Shown here in pieces: positions 1 through 9,613 of a DNA stretch of 64,000 bases. The stretch covers positions 1,364,001 through 1,428,000 of the forward strand of contig NZ_JACVAE010000001.1 in NCBI RefSeq assembly GCF_014851675.1, given 5' to 3'. The position numbers and the translations under genes are program-made. Within the stretch, counting starts at the first letter, position 1, and every line of letters starts with the position of its first letter. The stretch is from Rhizobium sp. ARZ01 (GTDB lineage Bacteria; Pseudomonadota; Alphaproteobacteria; Rhizobiales; Rhizobiaceae). The notes under the pieces are model-generated. The model ran no database searches and was not told where the DNA came from. It saw nothing but the letters and a program-made list of their open reading frames with translations.

Positions 1-1
1 C

Positions 2-1987
2 TATCAGGTGAACAAGGCGACGATGATCGAGAAGATGGCCGACCTCGTGCGCGAAAAGCGCATCGAGGGGATCTCGGATCTTCGCGACGAGTCCGACCGT
101 GAGGGCTATCGCGTCGTCGTCGAATTGAAGCGCGACGCCAATGCCGACGTCGTCCTCAACCAGCTCTATCGTTATACACCGCTGCAGACCTCCTTCGGCT
201 GCAACATGGTGGCGCTGAACGGCGGCAAGCCGGAGCAGATGACGCTGCTCGACATGCTGCGCGCCTTCGTTTCGTTCCGTGAGGAAGTCGTCAGCCGGCG
301 CACCAAGTACCTGTTGCGCAAGGCACGCGATCGCGCGCATGTTTTGGTCGGCCTTGCCATCGCCGTTGCCAATATCGACGAAGTCATCGCCTTGATCCGG
401 CACGCTCCCGATCCGCAGACGGCGCGCGAGCAGTTAATGGAACGGCGCTGGCCGGCACTGGATGTCGAGGCGCTGATCCGCCTGATCGATGACCCGCGCC
501 ACCGTATCAATGCCGACCTCACCTATAACCTCTCCGAAGAGCAGGCGCGTGCGATCCTCGAATTGCGCCTGGCGCGCCTGACCGCTCTCGGTCGCGACGA
601 AATCGCCGACGAATTGAACAAGATCGGCGAGGAAATCCGCGACTATCTCGACATCCTGGGTTCGCGCCTGCGCATCCAGGCTATCGTCAAGGAAGAAATG
701 ATCGCGATCCGCGACGAATTCGGCACGCCCCGCCGCACCGAGATCGCCGATTTCGGTCCGGACATGGACGATGAGGACCTCATCGCCCAGGAAGACATGG
801 TCGTGACCGTTTCGCATCTCGGCTACGTGAAGCGCGTGCCGTTGACGACATATCGGGCGCAGCGCCGCGGCGGCAAGGGTCGCTCCGGCATGGCGACGCG
901 CGACGAGGATTTTGTCACCCGCCTCTTCGTTGCCAACACGCATACGCCGGTTCTGTTCTTCTCTTCGCGCGGCATCGTCTACAAGGAGAAGGTCTGGCGC
1001 TTGCCGATCGGAACGCCACAGTCCAAGGGCAAGGCGCTGATCAACATGCTGCCGATCGAGCCCGGCGAGCGCATCACCACAATCATGCCGTTGCCCGAGG
1101 ACGAAAGCACCTGGGAGAACCTGGACGTCATGTTCTCGACAACGCGCGGCACCGTTCGCCGCAACAAGTTGTCGGACTTCGTACAGGTCAACCGCAACGG
1201 CAAGATCGCGATGAAGCTCGAGGAGGAGGGCGACGAAATCCTCTCCGTCGAAACCTGCACGGATCAGGATGACGTTCTGCTGACGACCGCGCTCGGCCAA
1301 TGCATCCGCTTCCCGGTGGATGATGTGCGCGTCTTCGCCGGCCGCAATTCGGTTGGCGTACGCGGCATTTCGCTGGGGCAGGGCGACCGCATCATCTCGA
1401 TGACGATCGTCAGCCATGTCGACGCCGAGCCTTGGGAGCGCGCCGCCTACTTGAAACGCTCTGCCAGCGAGCGCCGTGCTGCGGGCGGCGATGTTGAAGA
1501 GATCGCCTTGGTTGGCGAAGAGGTCACCGAAGAAGGTCAGCTTTCCGACGAGCGCTACGAGGAACTGAAGGCACGCGAACAGTTCGTGTTGACGGTCTCC
1601 GAGAAGGGTTTCGGCAAGCGGTCGTCCTCCTACGACTTCCGCACCTCAGGCCGTGGCGGCAAGGGCATTCGCGCCACCGACACGTCGAAGACCGCAGAGA
1701 TCGGCGAACTCGTCGCTGCCTTCCCGGTTGGCGACGGCGACCAGATCATGCTCGTTTCCGATGGTGGCCAGTTGATCCGCGTACCCATCGGTGGCATCCG
1801 CGTCGCAAGCCGCGCTACCAAGGGCGTCACCATCTTCTCTACCGCGAAGGATGAGAAGGTCGTCTCCGTCGAACGCATCAACGAGCCAGATGGCGAAGAT
1901 GAGGAAAATCGCGAGGCGGAAAGCGCACCCAATGGGGAGACCGCTGCCGACCTGAGTGTTGGCGATCCGTCGACCACCGAAGGGTAG
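2..1987 (+). CDS. gyrA: DNA gyrase subunit A, 3' part (5' end outside window)
   Basis: The reading frame is open from base 2, so the window starts inside the gene and the N-terminal part with the catalytic tyrosine is missing. What remains is the end of the breakage-reunion domain, its coiled-coil arm, and the C-terminal beta-pinwheel that wraps DNA. The GyrA box QRRGGKG is visible near residue 285 of this piece, with further blade repeats such as SGRGGKGIR. The tail is acidic (DGEDEENREAES). GyrA with GyrB introduces negative supercoils using ATP. The GyrA box argues against ParC. An in-frame GTG at base 8 is not the true start, because the homology continues upstream of it. A strong terminator follows 24 bases after the stop. 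Confidence 0.97.
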   Translation, partial: YQVNKATMIEKMADLVREKRIEGISDLRDESDREGYRVVVELKRDANADVVLNQLYRYTPLQTSFGCNMVALNGGKPEQMTLLDMLRAFVSFREEVVSRRTKYLLRKARDRAHVLVGLAIAVANIDEVIALIRHAPDPQTAREQLMERRWPALDVEALIRLIDDPRHRINADLTYNLSEEQARAILELRLARLTALGRDEIADELNKIGEEIRDYLDILGSRLRIQAIVKEEMIAIRDEFGTPRRTEIADFGPDMDDEDLIAQEDMVVTVSHLGYVKRVPLTTYRAQRRGGKGRSGMATRDEDFVTRLFVANTHTPVLFFSSRGIVYKEKVWRLPIGTPQSKGKALINMLPIEPGERITTIMPLPEDESTWENLDVMFSTTRGTVRRNKLSDFVQVNRNGKIAMKLEEEGDEILSVETCTDQDDVLLTTALGQCIRFPVDDVRVFAGRNSVGVRGISLGQGDRIISMTIVSHVDAEPWERAAYLKRSASERRAAGGDVEEIALVGEEVTEEGQLSDERYEELKAREQFVLTVSEKGFGKRSSSYDFRTSGRGGKGIRATDTSKTAEIGELVAAFPVGDGDQIMLVSDGGQLIRVPIGGIRVASRATKGVTIFSTAKDEKVVSVERINEPDGEDEENREAESAPNGETAADLSVGDPSTTEG

Positions 1988-2010
1988 GCCTCGCGTATAG
2001 TTCTACCATC

Positions 2011-2042
2011 AAAAAGGCCGGCGCATCGCAGCCGGCCTTTTT
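2011..2042 (+). terminator. Rho-independent terminator after gyrA
   Basis: A 12-base perfect stem, AAAAAGGCCGGC pairing with GCCGGCCTTTTT, encloses an 8-base loop (GCATCGCA). The A and T tracts make it work in both directions. It therefore also suits the convergent small gene ending at 2089 on the minus strand. Confidence 0.93.
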
Positions 2043-2088
2043 CTATTGGAACAGCTTTCCCTCGCGCGGGGATCAGCGGCAAGGAGTG

Positions 2089-2338
2089 TTAGGCGTAGAA
2101 TTCGTGCGTCATCTTCTTCGTTTCTACTTGCTTCCGAAGCTCGATGATCGTGCGGGAGAGGTCGATGGTGAGGATTGCCCTGATCATGGCTGCGGCGATC
2201 GTCAGAAAGGCGGCAATCGGTCAGTTCCACTTGTGGGAGGTGCTGGCGCCAGAGCTTTGCCGGGTCTCTTGCCGTTGCGCACGTGGCGGCGGTGGTCAGG
2301 AGAACGAACATCGTCATGCTGAGCAGAGCAAGTGCCAT
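2089..2338 (-). pseudogene. Frameshifted small two-helix membrane protein
   Basis: Two minus-strand frames each hold half of what looks like one protein of about 80 residues. The first half starts at the ATG at 2338 and opens with a hydrophobic segment (LLSMTMFVLLTTAATCATA), then RDPAKLWRQHLPQVEL. The second half lies one base out of frame and reads PIAAFLTIAAAMIRAILTI, then a charged tail ending KKMTHEFYA and a TAA at 2091-2089. The second frame is closed by a TGA at 2223-2221, just before its PIAAF. Removing one base near 2221-2226 joins the two halves into a protein with two membrane segments. I infer a one-base insertion or a sequencing error. The family was not recognised. Confidence 0.5.
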
Positions 2339-2501
2339 CTGTTCCTCGACGCCTATTTGCGAAACAAACGCACCCGCCGGACCGCGGCGGGGGAGAGTGT
2401 TGGTCAGTCAAGCTTCGCCGGGGACAGCGACAGCGCCGGGTTCAACCCCCTATTGCTTCTAGGGCCGTCGCGTGACACAACGCGGCAAACGGGATAACGC
2501 C

Positions 2502-2999
2502 ATGGCTGTCGCCTTCTATCCGGGTTCCTTCGACCCGATCACCAACGGTCATATCGACGTGCTGGTTCAGGCGCTGAATATCGCGCCCCAGGTGATCGTC
2601 GCGATCGGCATTCACCCCGGCAAGGTGCCGCTTTTCTCATTCGAGGAGCGGGCCGACCTGATCCGCGAGGCGATCGCGGAAGTGCTTCCTTCACGCGCCG
2701 GCGATGTCTCGGTCGTAGCTTTTGACAAACTGGTGGTCGATGCTGCGCGCGAGCACAAGGCACATTTGCTGATCCGCGGCCTGCGCGACGGCACCGACCT
2801 CGACTACGAAATGCAGATGGCCGGCATGAACCAACAGATGGCCCCGGACGTTCAGACTGTGTTCCTGCCTGCTGGCACTGCGTCGCGGCCCATAACTGCC
2901 ACTTTGGTTCGCCAGATCGCCGGCATGGGCGGAGACGTCAGCGCCTTTGTACCCAAGGTCGTCAATGCGGCACTGAAAGCGCGCAAGCGGCCCTCATAG
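2502..2999 (+). CDS. coaD: Phosphopantetheine adenylyltransferase
   Basis: This enzyme transfers AMP from ATP to 4'-phosphopantetheine, giving dephospho-CoA, the penultimate step of CoA synthesis in the cytoplasm. The nucleotidyltransferase signature [12 protein letters not shown] is at residues 5-16, with the (T/H)xGH motif at its end. [17 protein letters not shown] follows near residue 90. The C-terminal ATP-binding segment reads [12 protein letters not shown] rather than the E. coli-like ISSSLVRE. The ATG at 2502 is preferred over an in-frame GTG at 2472, because the fold begins at once after it and the length (165 aa) is normal. The gene sits close before two cyclophilin genes, the usual rhizobial order. 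Confidence 0.96.
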   Translation: MAVAFYPGSFDPITNGHIDVLVQALNIAPQVIVAIGIHPGKVPLFSFEERADLIREAIAEVLPSRAGDVSVVAFDKLVVDAAREHKAHLLIRGLRDGTDLDYEMQMAGMNQQMAPDVQTVFLPAGTASRPITATLVRQIAGMGGDVSAFVPKVVNAALKARKRPS

Positions 3000-3020
3000 C
3001 CATAACGAAACGGAGTGACC

Positions 3021-3590
3021 ATGAAACTCTTGAAGATCGCGTTTGCCGGTGCCCTGCTTCTTGCGACTGCCACCGGCAGCGCCTGGGCTCAGGCGAAGGA
3101 ATACCTGACGATCCAGCTGAAGGATGGCCCGGTCGTCATCGAACTGCGCCCCGACGTCGCGCCGAAGCATGTCGAGCGCATGAAGGCGCTTGCCGCAGCC
3201 GGCGAGTATGACAACGTCGCGTTCCATCGTGTGATCGATGGCTTCATGGCACAGACCGGCGACGTGCAGTACGGCGACATGGAAAGCGGCTTCAATCCGG
3301 GTGCTGCCGGCACCGGCGGCTCCTCTCAGCCCGACCTGCCGTCCGAGTTCTCCGACGTGCCATTCCAGCGCGGAACGGTTGGCATGGCGCGATCCCAGGA
3401 TCCGAACTCCGCCAATTCGCAGTTCTTCATCATGTTCGCACCTGGCGACTTCCTCAATGGCCAGTACACGGTCGTGGGCCAGGTTGTCGAAGGCATGGAG
3501 AATGTCGACAAGATCAAGCGCGGCGACGAGGCCAATAACGGCTCCGTCACCGATCCCGACCGGATGATCAAGGTCACCGTCGGCAAGTAA
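3021..3590 (+). CDS. ppiA: Peptidyl-prolyl cis-trans isomerase, cyclophilin type, exported
   Basis: A cyclophilin of 189 aa that catalyses proline isomerisation during protein folding. Residues 1-24 form a Sec signal peptide (lysines, a hydrophobic core, SAWAQA before the cut), so it should act in the periplasm. The cyclophilin core follows, with FHRVIDGFMAQTGD and the active-site region GTVGMARSQDPNSANSQFFI. The ATG at 3021 is preferred over a GTG at 3015, because GGAG at 3012-3015 is then correctly placed as the ribosome site. A second cyclophilin without a signal peptide follows, so the pair serves periplasm and cytoplasm. Confidence 0.94.
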   Translation: MKLLKIAFAGALLLATATGSAWAQAKEYLTIQLKDGPVVIELRPDVAPKHVERMKALAAAGEYDNVAFHRVIDGFMAQTGDVQYGDMESGFNPGAAGTGGSSQPDLPSEFSDVPFQRGTVGMARSQDPNSANSQFFIMFAPGDFLNGQYTVVGQVVEGMENVDKIKRGDEANNGSVTDPDRMIKVTVGK

Positions 3591-3715
3591 GCTTTGGAGG
3601 AGTTTCGCACTTCTTCGAACTGAGGAACTACTCTAACCATTTGTTTTCACGTAATTCCGGACGCAAAGCCGCTGGGCACTTTTGCCGGAATTGCTCTAGA
3701 GCAAGGAGAAAGACC

Positions 3716-4225
3716 ATGGCCGAGATCAAGGATCCGGAAAACACCATCATTATGGAGACCTCGAAGGGCAAGGTCGTGATCCAGCTTCTTCCGGATCTCG
3801 CGCCCGGCCATGTCGCCCGCATCAAGGAACTGACGCGCGAGGGAGCCTATGACGGCGTCGTCTTCCATCGCGTCATCGAAGACTTCATGGCGCAGACAGG
3901 CGACGTGCAGTACGGCAAAACTGGCGGCAAAGACTTCAATCCGGCCCGCGCTGGCATGGGCGGCTCCGACAAGCCGGACCTGAAGGCCGAGTTCTCGAAC
4001 ATGAGCCACGTGCGTGGAACCTGCTCGATGGCCCGCAGCCAGATGCCGAACTCGGCAAACTCGCAGTTCTTCATCTGCTTCACTGACTCTCCATGGCTGA
4101 ACAAGCAGTACTCGGTCTGGGGTCAGGTGATCGAAGGCATGGACAACATCGACAAGATCAAGCGCGGCGAGCCTGTGCGTGACCCTGACACGATTGTGTC
4201 GATGAAGGTCGCAGCCGACGCCTGA
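3716..4225 (+). CDS. ppiB: Peptidyl-prolyl cis-trans isomerase, cyclophilin type, cytoplasmic
   Basis: A 169-residue cyclophilin with no signal peptide, hence a cytoplasmic folding helper. It contains FHRVIEDFMAQTGD and the conserved active-site stretch MARSQMPNSANSQFFICF, and it closely resembles the gene upstream, suggesting duplication. The ATG at 3716 follows AAGGAGA at 3703-3709. An in-frame upstream ATG at 3641 would add an unrelated basic stretch and is rejected. A terminator follows the stop. Confidence 0.94.
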   Translation: MAEIKDPENTIIMETSKGKVVIQLLPDLAPGHVARIKELTREGAYDGVVFHRVIEDFMAQTGDVQYGKTGGKDFNPARAGMGGSDKPDLKAEFSNMSHVRGTCSMARSQMPNSANSQFFICFTDSPWLNKQYSVWGQVIEGMDNIDKIKRGEPVRDPDTIVSMKVAADA

Positions 4226-4242
4226 TTGTCAGCCGGTCCATG

Positions 4243-4288
4243 AAGCCCGCTCCGGCGCCTGCAGCGTTGGGGCGGGTTTCCCTTTTTT
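4243..4288 (+). terminator. Rho-independent terminator after ppiB
   Basis: AAGCCCGCTCC pairs with GGGGCGGGTT through a stem with G-U pairs around a GC-rich loop. CCCTTTTTTG follows at 4279-4288. It ends the coaD-ppiA-ppiB group just before queA. Confidence 0.75.
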
Positions 4289-4335
4289 GCCGAAATGGTT
4301 TATCGGCAGGGCGAACCTGAATTGACGACGGCCCC

Positions 4336-5421
4336 ATGCGCATAGATCTGTTCGATTTCGAGCTCCCGGAAGAGCGTATCGCCCTTCGCCCGGTGTCCCC
4401 GCGTGAGGATGCGCGGCTATTGGTCGTCAGGCCGGAGGCGGACAACCCGCTTTCCGATCACCGCGTCGGCGACCTGCCAGATTTCCTGCAGCCAGGTGAC
4501 GCCCTGGTGTTCAACGATACCCGCGTGATCCCGGCCCAGCTCGAGGGCATTCGCCACCGGGAAGGGGCGGGTGGCCAGCAGGTATCGGCGACCTTGCACA
4601 TGCGCATAGCCGCCGACCGCTGGAAGGCGTTCGCCAAGCCCGGCAAGCGGATCAAGGTCGGTGACCGCATCTCTTTCGGCCACAGCGGCAGAGTGTGCCT
4701 GCTCGGCACGCTCGACGCTACTGTCGAGGAGAAGAGCGAGGGCGGCGAGGTGACACTGCGCTTCGATTTCTTCGGCCCCACGCTGGATGAAGCGATCGCG
4801 ACCGTCGGGCATATCCCCCTGCCACCTTACATCGCCTCCAAGCGCGAGGACGATGAAGCGGACCGGCGCGACTACCAGACCATCTATGCCCGCGAGGAGG
4901 GTGCGGTCGCAGCACCCACCGCCGGCCTGCACTTCACCGAAGCGCTGTTCGAGAAGCTGGACCGCAAGGGCGTCGAGCGCCACTTCGTCACGCTGCATGT
5001 CGGGGCCGGGACGTTCCTGCCTGTCAAGGCGGACGATACCGACGACCACATCATGCATCAGGAGCTTGGCTACGTCTCCAAGCGAACCGCCGATGCGCTG
5101 AACGCAGTGCGCGCAAGGGGCGGGCGCATCGTCTGCGTCGGCACGACATCGCTGCGGCTGCTCGAAAGTGCTGCGCGTGACGATGGGATGATCGAGCCGT
5201 GGTCCGGCGCCACCGGCATATTCATCACGCCCGGCTATCGTTTCCGCACAGCCGACGTTCTGATGACGAATTTCCACCTGCCGAAGTCGACGCTCTTCAT
5301 GCTCGTCTCGGCCTTTTCCGGCCTCGACACGATGCGTGCGGCCTACGGGCACGCGATCGAGACCGGGTACCGCTTCTATTCCTATGGCGATGCCAGCCTG
5401 CTTTTCCGGAAAGACCAATGA
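4336..5421 (+). CDS. queA: S-adenosylmethionine:tRNA ribosyltransferase-isomerase
   Basis: QueA moves the ribosyl part of SAM onto 7-aminomethyl-7-deazaguanine in tRNA, giving epoxyqueuosine at the wobble position of GUN anticodons. The 361-aa protein starts [19 protein letters not shown], a family hallmark. It has the conserved [12 protein letters not shown] near residue 60, [14 protein letters not shown] near 195, and the C-terminal [17 protein letters not shown]. Its stop TGA overlaps the ATG of tgt (ATGA at 5418-5421), so the two queuosine genes are translationally coupled. The length is normal for the family. Confidence 0.97.
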   Translation: MRIDLFDFELPEERIALRPVSPREDARLLVVRPEADNPLSDHRVGDLPDFLQPGDALVFNDTRVIPAQLEGIRHREGAGGQQVSATLHMRIAADRWKAFAKPGKRIKVGDRISFGHSGRVCLLGTLDATVEEKSEGGEVTLRFDFFGPTLDEAIATVGHIPLPPYIASKREDDEADRRDYQTIYAREEGAVAAPTAGLHFTEALFEKLDRKGVERHFVTLHVGAGTFLPVKADDTDDHIMHQELGYVSKRTADALNAVRARGGRIVCVGTTSLRLLESAARDDGMIEPWSGATGIFITPGYRFRTADVLMTNFHLPKSTLFMLVSAFSGLDTMRAAYGHAIETGYRFYSYGDASLLFRKDQ

Positions 5422-6557
5422 CCGAATGCTTTGAATTCAAGTTGCTTGCGACCGATGGCAAGGCACGGCGCGGCGAGGTCACCATGCCGCGCGGCACGAT
5501 CCGCACGCCTGCCTTCATGCCGGTCGGTACGGTCGGTACGGTCAAGGCCATGTACCTCGATCAGGTGCGCGAACTCGGTGCCGACATCATACTCGGCAAC
5601 ACCTATCACCTGATGCTGCGACCCGGCGCGGAGCGCGTTGCTCGGCTCGGTGGCCTTCATAACCTCATCCGCTGGCCTTACCCGATCTTGACGGATTCCG
5701 GGGGGTTCCAGGTCATGTCGCTCTCGGGGCTGCGCAAGCTCGACGAGAAGGGCGTAACATTCAAAAGCCACGTCGACGGTTCGCTGCATCACATGTCACC
5801 CGAGCGCTCGATCGAGATCCAGGGACTGCTCGACAGCGACATCCAGATGCAGCTCGACGAGTGCGTTCGCCTGCCGGCCGAGCCGAAAGAGATCGAGCGG
5901 GCGATGGAGATGTCCTATCGCTGGGCCGAGCGCTGCAAGGTCACCTTCGGAGACCAGCCCGGCAAGGCCATGTTCGGCATTGTCCAGGGTGGTGACATTC
6001 CCGAATTGCGTGTGCGCTCGGCACAGGCACTGACCGGCCTCGATCTCAAGGGATATGCGATCGGCGGCCTGGCGGTGGGAGAGCCGCAGGCGGTCATGCT
6101 CGAGATGATCGACACGACCTGCCCGCATCTGCCGATCCAGAAGCCACGCTACCTGATGGGGGTCGGCACACCGGACGACATCCTGAAATCAGTCGCGCAC
6201 GGCATTGACATGTTCGACTGCGTGATGCCGACCCGATCGGGGCGCCATGGCCTTGCCTTTACCCGCAATGGCCGCATCAACATCCGCAATGCCCGCCACG
6301 CCGAGGACTTGCGACCGCTGGACGAGCAATCGAACTGCCCGGCTTCGCATGACTACTCGCGCGCTTACCTGCATCATCTGGTGCGCGCAAACGAGTCGCT
6401 TGGCGGCATGCTGCTGACCTGGAGCAATCTGGCCTACTATCAGGAACTGATGGCCGGCATTCGCGCAGCGATCGAGCAGGGCCGCTACGCCGACTTCATG
6501 GCGGAAACACAAGAGGCCTGGGCGCGTGGCGAGGCTGAAGCCAAGCAGGCGGCGTGA
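5418..6557 (+). CDS. tgt: tRNA-guanine transglycosylase (degenerate zinc site)
   Basis: Tgt exchanges guanine 34 of Asp, Asn, His and Tyr tRNAs for preQ1, using an aspartate nucleophile in a TIM barrel. The 379-aa protein shows [40 protein letters not shown] and the catalytic region [17 protein letters not shown]. The usual zinc site is CxCxxC followed by a His about 25 residues later. Here it reads [17 protein letters not shown], then [10 protein letters not shown], so only one cysteine is left and the distal His position is Ser. The enzyme may therefore lack structural zinc. The start at 5418 overlaps the queA stop. A longer upstream reading inside queA is rejected. Confidence 0.96.
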   Translation: MTECFEFKLLATDGKARRGEVTMPRGTIRTPAFMPVGTVGTVKAMYLDQVRELGADIILGNTYHLMLRPGAERVARLGGLHNLIRWPYPILTDSGGFQVMSLSGLRKLDEKGVTFKSHVDGSLHHMSPERSIEIQGLLDSDIQMQLDECVRLPAEPKEIERAMEMSYRWAERCKVTFGDQPGKAMFGIVQGGDIPELRVRSAQALTGLDLKGYAIGGLAVGEPQAVMLEMIDTTCPHLPIQKPRYLMGVGTPDDILKSVAHGIDMFDCVMPTRSGRHGLAFTRNGRINIRNARHAEDLRPLDEQSNCPASHDYSRAYLHHLVRANESLGGMLLTWSNLAYYQELMAGIRAAIEQGRYADFMAETQEAWARGEAEAKQAA

Positions 6558-6634
6558 CGGGTAGATTCTGATAGCGGCTGCGGCGGCTGTCTGCGTTTAC
6601 TGTTGCGCAAGTGAGGCCAGCCAGCGATCATCCA

Positions 6635-7057
6635 TTAAATGTCGGAGCCCGCGGTGGACGGTTGCATGTGGACCCCGTTTATCTTGAAGCTGCCGTCAGG
6701 CTGGCGGATGACCTGATAGATCACCGTCCAGTCCTTGCCGTCGCTGCCGGTGATCAGCACCTCCTGCAGCACCGTGTCGCCCGACACTTTGCTGCGGCCG
6801 AAGGCGAAGTTTCCCGGGCGGTACACCGGCCCATAGCCACGCTTGACCATCTCGAAGAAAGACGTCTCATCCGGAAACTTTTCGCGGATCGTTGGCGAGG
6901 CGAATGAGTAGGCTGACTTGGCGTCGTTGTGCAGAAACGCATCGATCTGGCGTTCGATCACATTCTGAACCGCGTCGACGGGTTCCTCGGCCAGCGCGGC
7001 GGGCGAAGCGGACAAGGCCAACAGACATATGGCCAAAGTTGCGGTAACGACCCTCAT
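6635..7057 (-). CDS. Secreted DUF4864-type protein
   Basis: A 140-aa protein of unknown function. The first 23 residues are a signal peptide (MRVVTATLAICLLALSASP, then AALA). The mature part reads as an alpha+beta domain with an N-terminal helix (AVQNVIERQIDAFLHNDAKSAYSFA), SPTIREKFPDETSFFEMVKRGYGPV, and a C-terminal strand region ending KINGVHMQPS. This pattern matches what I know as DUF4864. The ATG at 7057 has TGGAG upstream. A longer frame back to 7177 adds residues with no signal character. It stands alone, convergent with tgt. Confidence 0.75.
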   Translation of the reverse strand: MRVVTATLAICLLALSASPAALAEEPVDAVQNVIERQIDAFLHNDAKSAYSFASPTIREKFPDETSFFEMVKRGYGPVYRPGNFAFGRSKVSGDTVLQEVLITGSDGKDWTVIYQVIRQPDGSFKINGVHMQPSTAGSDI

Positions 7058-7304
7058 GGCAAACGCTCCATTGCAGTTCCATAAGGTTAAACCAATTGCC
7101 GGCAGTTGAAAGATTGCTGCCGCTGACACAGTGCGTTGAACTCGAAGCGAAGCCCATCTCATTCTAAATAAAAACAACTAGATGCTTGCGCTTGTCTCCG
7201 ACGCGAGCTGTCAACAGTTTGTGACGTTTCCTTCCGTTCTCCTTCCATGGGCCACTGGGTGCAGGAATGTCTGACGAGGGCGCCATACCTTCATGGCCCA
7301 ACGT

Positions 7305-9257
7305 TCATGGCGCATGAGTGCCATGAGCGGTGACAATCGCATCGGCCTCCTTGCCATACATCTCCTCAAAGTGATCAAACTCCTTGGAGAAATAGCCGAT
7401 GCCTTGCGTCGCCGAGCGCAGCGACCGCGACAGTTCGTCCAAGGCGCTGCCGGGGACCAATGCGCGGAAAGTATCCCAGCCCTTGGCGGATTCGTCCCTA
7501 TCGAAGCCCAGTACCTGTCCCTTTAGGGCCGAAACGATCTGGACGAGGCCGCCGGTGTAAATCGACGGGATATGGATCTCGACGCGGACGATCGGCTGCA
7601 TCAGAACCGGAGATGCCTGTGACAGTGCCTGGCGCACACCCATCTTGCCGGCGGTTCGGAAGGCATACTCGGAACTATCGACCGTGTGGTGCTGTCCGTC
7701 GGTGAGCGTCACGCCGACGTCAATGACGCCGAAGCCGAGGGGGCCCTTGTCCATTGCTTCGCGTGCGCCGGTCTCAACCGCGGGAATGAAGTTCCGCGGG
7801 ACCGCGCCGCCTTTGACCACCTCGTCGAATGAAAAGCCGCTCCCGCGCTCGTTCGGGTGAATGCTCAGCTTCACGTCGGCAAACTGACCGGCACCACCGG
7901 TCTGCTTACGGTGGCGATAGTGCACATCCGACGCCTTGGACACGGTTTCCCGGTAGACAGGGCGCGGTGCCTGATCGGTCACGGGGATATGGAAGACTTC
8001 GTTCAACGCCTTGCCGACCTCGCGCAGGTGCAGCGGGCCTTGCACGCTGACCAGATAGGCACCCGTGCTATCCTCCTGCGTTACCAAAAGCCCGCGATCT
8101 GCCTCTGCAAGTTTTGCCAGAGTGCCCGAGAGCTTGGTTTCGTCCCGCTCGCTTTCCGGTACAAGGATCCGATCCAGCATGGGGGAGGGCGGTGAAGTCC
8201 AGGCGGGCGCAGCCAGTGCTGAGCTTCCAGTGAGGAGGGCCGGGACCGGCAGGCGGTCCGACTTGACCGTCGCGAACACTTCGCTCGACGCCGGCATGCC
8301 GTTGGCCGCCGGCCGACCTGAAATCGGATCCTGCAAACTGCCGAGCGCGAACTCTCCTTGCGGCGAGACCTGCTTCATTTCGTTCAGGGCGCGTACAATC
8401 ACAGTCTTGCCGATGTTCTGCCGATGGAAAGCATGGAAGGTAACAGCGGCAAGGGAACTCTCCTCAACACCAACTGAGACTGCAAGCCGGCTGCGAAGCG
8501 CCTCGACCGGCGGGGCTTCGTGACGGAGCGCCTTCATGAGGCGCATGACCCCGTTGCTGTGACTGGCAGCACCGATAAAGACCGGGGTAATGTCGTTCTG
8601 CCTCAGGATACGCGAAGCGATCGAGTAGATGACGGCGCTGTCCGGTTCGCGGTCTTCAATCAGTTCTTCAAGCAGCCAGTCATCGAATTCGGACAACTGC
8701 TCCAGAAATTCCGCATGGGCTTCATGTTCGCGCTCAGCGAGATCGCCCGGAATCGCGATCAGCGATGACGTCTGACCCTCACGATAGCGCCAGGCACGCT
8801 CGGAAATGAGATCGATCGCACCGACGATCTTTTCACCTTCGCGAATGGGGATCTGTCGTAGCACCAGCGTATGGCGGGCATAGTCCTGCAGGGCGGCTAT
8901 GACGTCGCGGACCCGGCCGCGTGGCTCATCCATGTGATTGATGAAGAGGATGCACGGGGTTCCGGAGGCTTCTATGACGCGGAGATAGGGTGCCGCCAGC
9001 ACGGCTTCTTCCGGAACCGGAGAGACGCAGAGAATGCAGATGTCGCTGGCCAGAAGCGCATTCTGCGCGTGTGCAATCGACTCAATTGACCCCGGGGTAT
9101 CCAGCGCGCACCACGCTTCGCCACCGAATTCGAACTGGGAAAGGTTCAGTCCGTAAGGCGAGGAGGCTTTTTGCGGCGTCCCCTCCAAAGATCCCAGCTT
9201 ATCAACAAGTGTGGATTTCCCCGTCTGCGATGGTCCCACTACGGCAAAGCAACGCAT
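7305..9257 (-). CDS. Elongation factor G-like GTPase (EF-G2 type)
   Basis: A 650-residue paralog of elongation factor G. The GTPase domain is recognisable, but its P loop is GPSQTGKST (residues 7-15) instead of the AHIDAGKTT type of true EF-G. DTPGS (G3) and NHMD (G4) are in place. The later EF-G domains follow, including the RKQTGGAGQFADVKL region of domain IV and the final domain V. It belongs to the EF-G-like group found beside canonical FusA in many alphaproteobacteria and actinobacteria, whose role is unsettled. The ATG at 9257 is chosen because GGGAGGA lies 6 bases upstream. An ATG at 9263 sits too close to it. It diverges from minC. Confidence 0.85.
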   Translation of the reverse strand: MRCFAVVGPSQTGKSTLVDKLGSLEGTPQKASSPYGLNLSQFEFGGEAWCALDTPGSIESIAHAQNALLASDICILCVSPVPEEAVLAAPYLRVIEASGTPCILFINHMDEPRGRVRDVIAALQDYARHTLVLRQIPIREGEKIVGAIDLISERAWRYREGQTSSLIAIPGDLAEREHEAHAEFLEQLSEFDDWLLEELIEDREPDSAVIYSIASRILRQNDITPVFIGAASHSNGVMRLMKALRHEAPPVEALRSRLAVSVGVEESSLAAVTFHAFHRQNIGKTVIVRALNEMKQVSPQGEFALGSLQDPISGRPAANGMPASSEVFATVKSDRLPVPALLTGSSALAAPAWTSPPSPMLDRILVPESERDETKLSGTLAKLAEADRGLLVTQEDSTGAYLVSVQGPLHLREVGKALNEVFHIPVTDQAPRPVYRETVSKASDVHYRHRKQTGGAGQFADVKLSIHPNERGSGFSFDEVVKGGAVPRNFIPAVETGAREAMDKGPLGFGVIDVGVTLTDGQHHTVDSSEYAFRTAGKMGVRQALSQASPVLMQPIVRVEIHIPSIYTGGLVQIVSALKGQVLGFDRDESAKGWDTFRALVPGSALDELSRSLRSATQGIGYFSKEFDHFEEMYGKEADAIVTAHGTHAP

Positions 9258-9613
9258 CCGCATTCCTCCCATTGCCTGGATCGCAACACTCTCCACGGCA
9301 CAGGATGACGCGAAGCAGGACGAAGCGCCAGAGAGTTGTTGATATTTCTTGATTGTTTGCCGACCCAGGCGAGCGTGTGAATTTTGCAAGCCGGCAGCCG
9401 GAAGCCGCTGCAATATAGTCAGTCGGTATGAATTCCGGCGTGATCCGCGGGTCTGATTTACTCCATGCCGTCACTTTGGGCTGCGTCCTTCACGAGCATC
9501 GAAAGGAGGCATCAACCAGGCGCATCTATGACCGGACAGAGCTTGTAATTAACCTTTTGTTAACCGTGAATCGCATACCTATTGGCAACGGAATATTAAC
9601 GAAGATTTCCAAG
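9258..9613. other. Divergent intergenic region between EF-G-like gene and minC
   Basis: About 356 bases lie between the EF-G-like start and the likely minC start. The part nearest minC (about 9541-9612) is clearly AT-richer than its surroundings and holds the repeated elements TTAACC, TTAACG and GTTAAC, as expected of a promoter region. I cannot assign exact -35/-10 boxes. An open frame in register with minC runs from the ATG at 9428, but its residues look non-coding. Confidence 0.5.

Noticed and set aside
434..1417. Long minus-strand open frame (327 codons) opposite gyrA
   Set aside because: It is the antisense shadow of gyrA in GC-rich DNA, with no ribosome site and no protein-like motifs.
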